Source: CAIKZZ01 sp035524595
GTDB taxonomy: Bacteria; Pseudomonadota; Gammaproteobacteria; Steroidobacterales; Steroidobacteraceae
NCBI GenBank assembly: GCA_035524595.1
Contig: DATKOP010000044.1
Location: 27,582-91,581 of the forward strand
Direction: 5' to 3'
DNA: 64,000 nt
The translations under genes and the position numbers were made by a program. The notes under the pieces are model-generated. The model searched no databases. It was not told the DNA's origin and saw only the letters and a list, made by a program, of their open reading frames with translations. Shown piece by piece: positions 59,094-64,000 of this stretch (position 1 is its first letter; every line of letters begins with the position of its first letter).

Positions 59094-59984
59094 TCAAGCG
59101 CGTAACGCGTCGCGATAGCGTTTGGGCGTGGTGCCGCAGCGCCGGCTGAAGACCGTCGTGAAGTGGCTCTGCGTCGAGAACCCGACCAGGTTCGCGACCT
59201 CCGCGAGGTCGCGGTCGGTCGAGCGCAGCAGCTCCATGGCGCGGTCGATGCGCCGCGCGATGACGTACTGGCGCGGCGACTGGCCGGTCGCCTTCCTGAA
59301 GGCCCGCGCGAAGCGGAACGGGCTCATGGCCGACGCCGCCGCGATGCTCTCGAGCGACAGGTCCTGGTCGAGGTGCGACTCGATGTAGTCGACCGCGCAG
59401 CGCAGCTGGCGCGTGGTCATCTCGATCCGCCGCGGCGCGCCGGCCGCGTGCGCGGTGGAGTGGCGACGCAGCAGCTGCAGCGCGAGCGTGCGCGCCATGC
59501 TGTCGGCGAAGAGCCGCGTGCCGATCCCGGGACGCTCGATCTCCGCCAAGAGCTGCATCGAGATCTCGCGGATCGCGGGGTCGACGAGCCCGACCCCCTC
59601 GATCAGGTCGAAGCGGTGGCCGCCGATCTCCTCGGCCACCTCGTCGACGATCACGGGGTCCAGGAACACGTGCAGCTCGCCGATCGCCGCCGAGCAGTGC
59701 CAGACGCTGTCCTGGCCGGCCGCCATCAGCATCGCGTTGCCCGGCAGCGAGCGGCCGCGATGGGTGCGCCCGCTCCAGCGCGTGTCCACCTCGCAGGGCC
59801 TGAGCAGGTGCGCGCACAGGAAGTGGCGCGGCACCGGTGGCAGGTCGAGCTCCCAGCAGCGCAGGCCGTCGTAGCGATGCGCCTCGATGTGCCGCCAGCC
59901 GAGCGCGCCGCTCGAGAGGGTCGGCGGCTGCGGCAGGTGCCGCTGCCACGAGCGATAGGCGCCCTCAGGGGGGGTGTCGGTCAT
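59094..59984 (-). CDS. AraC family transcriptional regulator
   Basis: A 296-residue activator. The N-terminal 190 residues form a cupin-like sensing region (HFLCAHLLRPCEV, GNAMLMAAGQDSVWHC). The C-terminal 100 residues hold two HTH motifs (LSLESIAAASAMSPFRFARA and LAEVANLVGFSTQSHFTTVF) and the signature TPKRYRDALR. It lies between the two operons that carry the shared bipartite site. ATG 59984 begins a compact protein. Upstream a TATATT -10 candidate lies at 60037-60032. It is probably their regulator, binding the site seen at 59046 and 63244. Confidence 0.92.
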   Translation of the reverse strand: MTDTPPEGAYRSWQRHLPQPPTLSSGALGWRHIEAHRYDGLRCWELDLPPVPRHFLCAHLLRPCEVDTRWSGRTHRGRSLPGNAMLMAAGQDSVWHCSAAIGELHVFLDPVIVDEVAEEIGGHRFDLIEGVGLVDPAIREISMQLLAEIERPGIGTRLFADSMARTLALQLLRRHSTAHAAGAPRRIEMTTRQLRCAVDYIESHLDQDLSLESIAAASAMSPFRFARAFRKATGQSPRQYVIARRIDRAMELLRSTDRDLAEVANLVGFSTQSHFTTVFSRRCGTTPKRYRDALRA

Positions 59985-60057
59985 CGGCGTGCGGGGTCCC
60001 GGGTGCTGGCGGCTCGAGCGTGCCGGCCCCAAATATATCGCCGCGCCGCTCCGGACA

Positions 60058-61458
60058 CTACCGATGCGCGCCGCCGCCGCGGCCGGCGGCGGCGACCAGC
60101 CGGCTGGCGGCCAGGTAGACGAGCGCCGCAGCGAACGTCGCCGGCAGCGAGGCCGTCAGGTAGCGGTACGGGCCGAACGAGGCGTAGCTGAGCGGGTTGA
60201 GCAGGGCGACGTAGGCGCCGCAGCCGGCCGCGAGCGCGAGCAGCGCCGCCGGATTGATGCCGTGCCAGTAGAAGTACGGCGTGCCGGCGCCGTCGGCGTA
60301 CAGGGCGCGCACGTCGACCCGGCGCCGCCGCAGCACGAAGTAGTCGGCGATCTGGATGCCGCAGAGCGGCGCGAACGCGACCCCGATCAGCGCCAGGAAG
60401 TTGCCGAACTTGGCGAAGAACAGCTCCGGGATCAGCATCCCGACCACCGCCACCGGCGCGATCGTCAGCACCAGCAGCGTCGTCCAGGAGCGCCGCTCGA
60501 GCACCGCGAAGTTCCTGAGCCCGATCGTCGAGGCGTAGATGCCGGTGATCGCGGTGCCGAAGTTCGCGGCCGTCACGAAGGCGAGCGACACGACGGCGTA
60601 TGCCGGGCCGCCGACGGTGCGCAGCCACTGCGCCGGGTCCGACGACTTCAGCACCAGCACGCCCGCGAGGCCGATGAGGCTCAGCAACGGCACCGGCGCG
60701 CCCATGCCGAGCATCACCGGCAGCACGACCGCGCGGCCGTTCGGCGCCATGCGGATCATCGCGCCGAGGTACGGCCACCACGACAGCGTGGTCGCGATGC
60801 CGAGCTCGACGCCGGTGGTGTAGTTCCAGACGGGGTCCGGGCTCGCCGCCGCGGGCACCGCGGCGATCAGCTCCGGCCAGCGGCGCGAGACCAGCAGGTA
60901 CAGCATCCACAGGCCCACCAGCACGTGCGCGACCAGCACGTTCGACACCGCCGAGACGCCGGTCGCGCCGCGACGCAGCGCGACGAAGATGATGGCGCAC
61001 GCGAGCAGCGTCAGCAGCGGCACCAGCGCCGCATCGACGCCGCCGGCCGGCACGATGCCGAGCACGATCGCGAGCTGGGTCGCGGACTTCGCGAAGAAGA
61101 TGATCAGCAGCGAGTTCCAACCGATAATCGATACCGCCTGCAGCGCCGCCGGCACGACCCAGCCACGCGCGCCGAACTGGGGCTTGGTGCCGGCGATGGA
61201 GTCGATGCCGAAGCGCACCGAAGCGGGTCCCGCGGCGAGCAGCACCAGGAGCATGCCGATCATGCAGCCGGCCGTCAGCGCGAGGGCGCCCTTGACGAAG
61301 CCGAGGTACTGGCCGACCGACTCGCCGATCAGGTAGCACCACGTGGCGGCCGAGGCCGTCACCAGCGTCACGGCGAGGCGCAGCGGGCTCCAGTTCCGCT
61401 CGCCCGGCACCAGCGGCCAGGCGCTCTCGTCGGCGGGGGCGCGCGCGCCGCGGCTCAC
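60058..61458 (-). CDS. NCS1 family permease
   Basis: A 466-residue inner-membrane symporter with about 12 helices. The family pattern is clear: ERNWSPLRLAVTLVTASAAT, GTKPQFGARGW, QAVSIIGWNSLL, FVTAANFGTAITGIYAST, FLALIGVAFAPLCGIQIADY and the terminal YFYWHGINPAA. NCS1 proteins carry nucleobases, allantoin, hydantoins, pyridoxine or thiamine. The substrate here is unknown. GTG 61458 overlaps the stop of the 62-residue membrane protein (GTGA), so the two are co-translated and may act together. Confidence 0.9.
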   Translation of the reverse strand: MSRGARAPADESAWPLVPGERNWSPLRLAVTLVTASAATWCYLIGESVGQYLGFVKGALALTAGCMIGMLLVLLAAGPASVRFGIDSIAGTKPQFGARGWVVPAALQAVSIIGWNSLLIIFFAKSATQLAIVLGIVPAGGVDAALVPLLTLLACAIIFVALRRGATGVSAVSNVLVAHVLVGLWMLYLLVSRRWPELIAAVPAAASPDPVWNYTTGVELGIATTLSWWPYLGAMIRMAPNGRAVVLPVMLGMGAPVPLLSLIGLAGVLVLKSSDPAQWLRTVGGPAYAVVSLAFVTAANFGTAITGIYASTIGLRNFAVLERRSWTTLLVLTIAPVAVVGMLIPELFFAKFGNFLALIGVAFAPLCGIQIADYFVLRRRRVDVRALYADGAGTPYFYWHGINPAALLALAAGCGAYVALLNPLSYASFGPYRYLTASLPATFAAALVYLAASRLVAAAGRGGGAHR

Positions 61459-61643
61459 AGCCACCAGCCGATCAGCAGCAGGAGCGCCGGCAGCAGCACC
61501 CCGAGCAGCAGCATCCACCGCCAGCTGGCGGCGTCGAAGTCGGCAAGCTCGCCGTGGGCCGCGACCGCCGCCAGGCGCGACTCGAGCTCGGGCGCGAGCG
61601 CGCGGCCCGCGGCGGCCGCTTCTCGGGCACCGCCGTCACCCAC
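61455..61643 (-). CDS. 62-residue single-helix membrane protein
   Basis: A small protein with an acidic, helical N-terminal half (LAPELESRLAAVAAHGELAD) and one C-terminal transmembrane helix (WRWMLLLGVLLPALLLLIGW). Its GTG overlaps the aldehyde dehydrogenase stop by 8 bp and its own stop overlaps the NCS1 permease start, so it is coupled on both sides. I know no named family for it. A small accessory subunit of the permease is the simplest reading. Confidence 0.65.
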   Translation of the reverse strand: MGDGGAREAAAAGRALAPELESRLAAVAAHGELADFDAASWRWMLLLGVLLPALLLLIGWWL

Positions 61644-63153
61644 GCTGCGGGCCCGGGAACGCCTCGGCGTCGGCGTACGGATACCACCAGAAATCGTGCG
61701 GGTTCGCCGCCGGGTCGATCATCGCGAGCTTGGTGTGGCGGAAGGTGTCGAGGCCCTCGGCGCCGAGCTGGCGCCCCATGCCGGACTGCTTGCGCCCGCC
61801 GAACGGCCCGGCGTCGTTGTCGAGCAGCGGCGCGTTCACCCACACCATCCCGGCCTGCAGTTCGCTGACGGCACGCATCGATTCGTCGAGATCCCGCGTA
61901 TAGATCGTCGCGCCGAGCCCGTAGCGCGAGCGGTTGGCGAGCCGGATCGCCTCGTCGAAGTCGCGCACGCGGCACACCGGGGCGACCGGCCCGAAGCTCT
62001 CATTATTCATGATCGCGGCCTCGGGCGACACCTGGCCGAGCACCGTCGCGTCGACGAACCAGCCCTTCGGCTGCGCCGCCGGCCGGCCGCCGCCGCAGAG
62101 CACCACCGCACCGTCGCTGCGCGCCTGCTCGAGGACGCGCAGGTAGCGCGCGAGCTCGCGCTGCGAGGCCAGCGGGCCCATGTCGACCTTGCCGAGCCCG
62201 TTGCCGATGCGCACCTGGCGCGCGTGGTGGACGAGCCGCGCGACGAACTCGTCGTGCACGCGCTCGTGGACGTAGAAGCGCTCGGCCGCCGCGCACACCT
62301 GGCCGCAGTTCAGGAACGCGCCGAAGGCGGCGCCGCGCGCGGCGATGTCGATCGGCGCCGACGGCATCACGATGTAGGGGTCGTTGCCGGAGGTCTCGAT
62401 CAGCGCGCGCTTGTAGAGCCGCCCGCAGGCCTCGGCGACCAGCCGGCCGGTCTCGATGCCGCCGGTGAAGGCCACCATGTGCGTGTCGTCGTGCTCCACC
62501 AGCGCGCGGCCGACCGCGCCGCCGCCGGCCAGCACCTGCACGAGCCCGGGTGGCAGCGCCTCGAACGCGGCGACGAACTCGAGCGTCGTCAGCGTGGTCT
62601 GCTCGGCGGGCTTGATGATCACCGCGTTGCCGCTCGCGAGCGCCGCCGCCGCCTGCCAGCAGAGCAGGCAGAGCGGGTAGTTGAACGGCAGGATGATCAC
62701 GACCACGCCGAGCGGGTCCTTGGTCGTGAAGTGGAACTGGCCGTCGACCGTCGGCCCGAGCACGCGGCCGTTGTCGTGGCGCGCCACCTCGGCGTAGTAG
62801 TCGACCGCGCTCGCCGACCAGGCCGCCTCGTCGGCGGATTCCTTGAACGGCTTGCCCATCTCGCGCGTCAGCATCTCGGACACCAGCGGCCGGGCCGCCA
62901 TGATCCGCCGCGCCACCTCGTGCAGCAGCTCGGCACGACGGTGGTAGTTGACCTTGGCCCAGCCCTGCTGCGCGGCGTTCGCGGCCGCGACGGCGGCCGC
63001 GATCTCCGCCGGCGCCGCGTCGACGATCTCGCCGACTCGCGCCTCGGTGGCCGGGTCGATGACCGCCAGGCTGTTGCCGCCGCTCGCGCGTCGCGCCTCG
63101 CCCGCGATCCGGTGATGACTGCTCCACTTTGCGAATGCTGCGACGGCGCTCAT
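61636..63153 (-). CDS. NAD(P)-dependent aldehyde dehydrogenase
   Basis: A 505-residue cytosolic enzyme oxidising an aldehyde to an acid. The catalytic Cys lies in NCGQVCAAAER. The general-base Glu is in IETSGNDPYIV, where the usual ELGG is ETSG. The cofactor segment is LPFNYPLCLLCWQ with KPAEQTTLTT, and MNNESFGPVAPV and GGRKQSGMGR follow. It resembles betaine-aldehyde and semialdehyde dehydrogenases, but the altered ETSG loop marks a distinct subgroup. ATG 63153 has GAGG about 7 nt upstream. It is the first gene of the operon carrying the second copy of the shared operator. Confidence 0.92.
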   Translation of the reverse strand: MSAVAAFAKWSSHHRIAGEARRASGGNSLAVIDPATEARVGEIVDAAPAEIAAAVAAANAAQQGWAKVNYHRRAELLHEVARRIMAARPLVSEMLTREMGKPFKESADEAAWSASAVDYYAEVARHDNGRVLGPTVDGQFHFTTKDPLGVVVIILPFNYPLCLLCWQAAAALASGNAVIIKPAEQTTLTTLEFVAAFEALPPGLVQVLAGGGAVGRALVEHDDTHMVAFTGGIETGRLVAEACGRLYKRALIETSGNDPYIVMPSAPIDIAARGAAFGAFLNCGQVCAAAERFYVHERVHDEFVARLVHHARQVRIGNGLGKVDMGPLASQRELARYLRVLEQARSDGAVVLCGGGRPAAQPKGWFVDATVLGQVSPEAAIMNNESFGPVAPVCRVRDFDEAIRLANRSRYGLGATIYTRDLDESMRAVSELQAGMVWVNAPLLDNDAGPFGGRKQSGMGRQLGAEGLDTFRHTKLAMIDPAANPHDFWWYPYADAEAFPGPQRG

Positions 63154-63243
63154 GACCCACCTCGTGCCGGCAAGGGACGCGGCGCAGCCCAGCGCTGCGC
63201 TCCGGGACCCAGTGTGGGCGGCAGCGGCCGCAGCCGGTTGCGG

Positions 63244-63277
63244 GTTCCTGCCGGATTTGTCGCGAGCTTGCCGGTAT
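63244..63277 (-). promoter_or_regulatory. Bipartite operator copy A, upstream of the ALDH-NCS1 operon
   Basis: GTTCCTGCCG at 63244-63253 and CTTGCCG at 63267-63273 repeat the site found before the dirigent-like gene, with the same 23-bp offset and the same orientation relative to the downstream operon. It lies about 91 bp before the aldehyde dehydrogenase start. Confidence 0.7.
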
Positions 63278-63322
63278 TTGGCGCCGCCGCCCACCGCCGG
63301 CGCCCGTGCTAGTCTCGGCCGC

Positions 63323-63407
63323 GCGCGCGTGACGGAACTGGTAGACGTAGCGGACTTAAAATCCGCGGCCGCAAGGCGTGGGGGTTCGAGTCCCTCCGCG
63401 CGCACCA
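63323..63407 (+). tRNA. tRNA-Leu (UAA)
   Basis: An 85-nt class II tRNA with encoded CCA. The acceptor GCGCGCG pairs with CGCGCGC. The anticodon loop CTTAAAA gives TAA at 63357-63359. The variable arm is long and the T-arm is GGGGGTTCGAGTCCCTC. TAGTCT ends 7 nt before its 5' end, a possible -10. It matches leuZ, which in E. coli directly follows the tRNA-Gly and tRNA-Cys genes. Confidence 0.96.
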
Positions 63408-63946
63408 GCCAGTCGACGGCGCGAGGGACGGCCCACTCGCGCGGCGCGAGGTCCCGCATGGCCCGCGCGACGGCGGCCGCGCCGCGAGCGATCCAAGCCG
63501 CCGTCGGCGTGCCGCGCAGGCGCGACGCGCGACGGTGTGGTCGCGGCATGCACCGCCGGCGAAGGCCCGCGGCCGAGGTCGTATCGAGCTGTGCCGCGAC
63601 GGCGGGTGTCGGGGTGAGCCTCGCCGGACCGCCCCCCGCCGGGCTTCGCGGGATCCTCGACGCCGCGGGCAGCGCCGCCACCGCGATCCGGGACACACGG
63701 TGGCGAGTTAATTCCTAGTCAGGATGAAGTACAGCTAGTAACTCGTTGTTCTATATACCATTTACTCACCAACCGTGTGCCGGGACCCGCGCCACCCCCG
63801 CCTGCGGCCCGTCGCTACTCGTCCGCCCGCCCGCTCCGGTGCACAATCCCCACGACTCACGGCCCGACGTCGAACGAACAAGGCCGCCGCGCGGGGTGCC
63901 GGGACCCGACGCGGCCGCCATGGGCTCAAAGAGCCCGGGGGTAGCG
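63408..63946 (+). other. Non-coding region after tRNA-Leu
   Basis: I see no credible gene in these 539 bp. The first 300 bp are GC-rich. An AT-rich island at about 63708-63772 (with TTAATTCCTAG and TTGTTCTATATACCATTTAC) stands out and could hold a promoter or regulator site. The 13-mer GTGCCGGGACCCG occurs at 63777-63789 and again at 63896-63908, the second just before the CBS gene. Confidence 0.5.
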
Positions 63947-64000
63947 ATGCGCACGGTGGACCAGATCCTGAAGGCCAAGCCGCCCGCGGTGCACTCGGTC
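63947..64000 (+). CDS. CBS-domain-like protein, N-terminus only
   Basis: ATG at 63947 opens a frame that runs to the window edge. Its 18 codons (MRTVDQILKAKPPAVHSV) resemble the N-terminal start of stand-alone CBS-pair proteins, which usually begin with a similar V-x-x-I/L-L-x-x-K segment. A GGGGG run lies 5 nt upstream. The rest lies outside the window. Confidence 0.55.
   Translation, partial: MRTVDQILKAKPPAVHSV

Noticed and set aside
52868..63322. Attachment-site repeats of tRNA-Cys or tRNA-Leu 3' ends flanking the catabolic block
   Set aside because: I looked for copies of the tRNA 3' ends at the opposite border and found none. No integrase or transposase gene is present.

Overview
The window is GC-rich, densely coded bacterial chromosome with no sign of phage, transposon or plasmid functions. 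Gene content and order point to a gammaproteobacterium of the Xanthomonadales/Steroidobacterales/Nevskiales type: fused ThrA followed by thrB and thrC, HrpA, AcnA, RluE, FadH, an mnmA..purB neighbourhood and a uvrC-pgsA-tRNA-Gly-tRNA-Cys cluster. Assignment below class is inference.

Layout. (1) 1-8.1 kb: threonine operon (thrA truncated by the window edge, thrB, thrC, a NERD-like membrane protein), then an M20 peptidase, TatD and a secreted helical-repeat protein. (2) 8.1-17.1 kb: a signalling block, all on the minus strand. It holds a 1489-residue beta-propeller hybrid histidine kinase translationally coupled to a REC-GGDEF-EAL regulator, a small secreted protein with tryptophan every sixth residue, and a GGDEF-EAL protein that has lost both catalytic motifs. 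(3) 17.4-22.7 kb: FadH, a YgjP-type metallopeptidase, tryptophan dioxygenase and the MsrPQ periplasmic methionine sulfoxide repair pair. (4) 22.8-27.97 kb: one minus-strand operon behind a Fur-like box, in the order porin, NRAMP transporter, FMN-binding protein, ApbE flavin transferase, four-helix histidine-rich membrane protein, orphan antidote-type regulator. It reads as a flavin-based metal reduction and uptake module. (5) 28-52.7 kb: mostly housekeeping (AcnA, MnmA, PurB, FumC, Nudix, MazG, a PhoPQ-like pair with a PepSY protein, HrpA, class II DAHP synthase, RluE, glyoxylate shunt AceB-AceA, UvrC, PgsA). (6) 52.7-63.4 kb: tRNA-Gly and tRNA-Cys, then about 10.4 kb of catabolic genes, then tRNA-Leu(UAA). 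(7) The last 0.6 kb is non-coding apart from the first 18 codons of a CBS-domain-like protein.

The most interesting region is 52.9-63.3 kb. A TonB-dependent receptor, an NCS1 permease with a 62-residue membrane partner, a dimethylglycine-dehydrogenase-like flavoprotein, an aldehyde dehydrogenase, a dirigent-like secreted protein and an AraC regulator form a complete import-and-oxidise set. The same bipartite sequence (GTTCCTGCCG, then CTTGCCG starting exactly 23 bp after it starts) lies upstream of both structural operons, which suggests a shared AraC regulon. In E. coli the equivalent tRNA-Gly, tRNA-Cys and tRNA-Leu(UAA) genes are contiguous, so this set seems to sit inside a split tRNA cluster.

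A second window-wide signal is a TAnnnT hexamer 6-7 nt before the start codon of five genes that begin transcription units, which suggests leaderless mRNAs.
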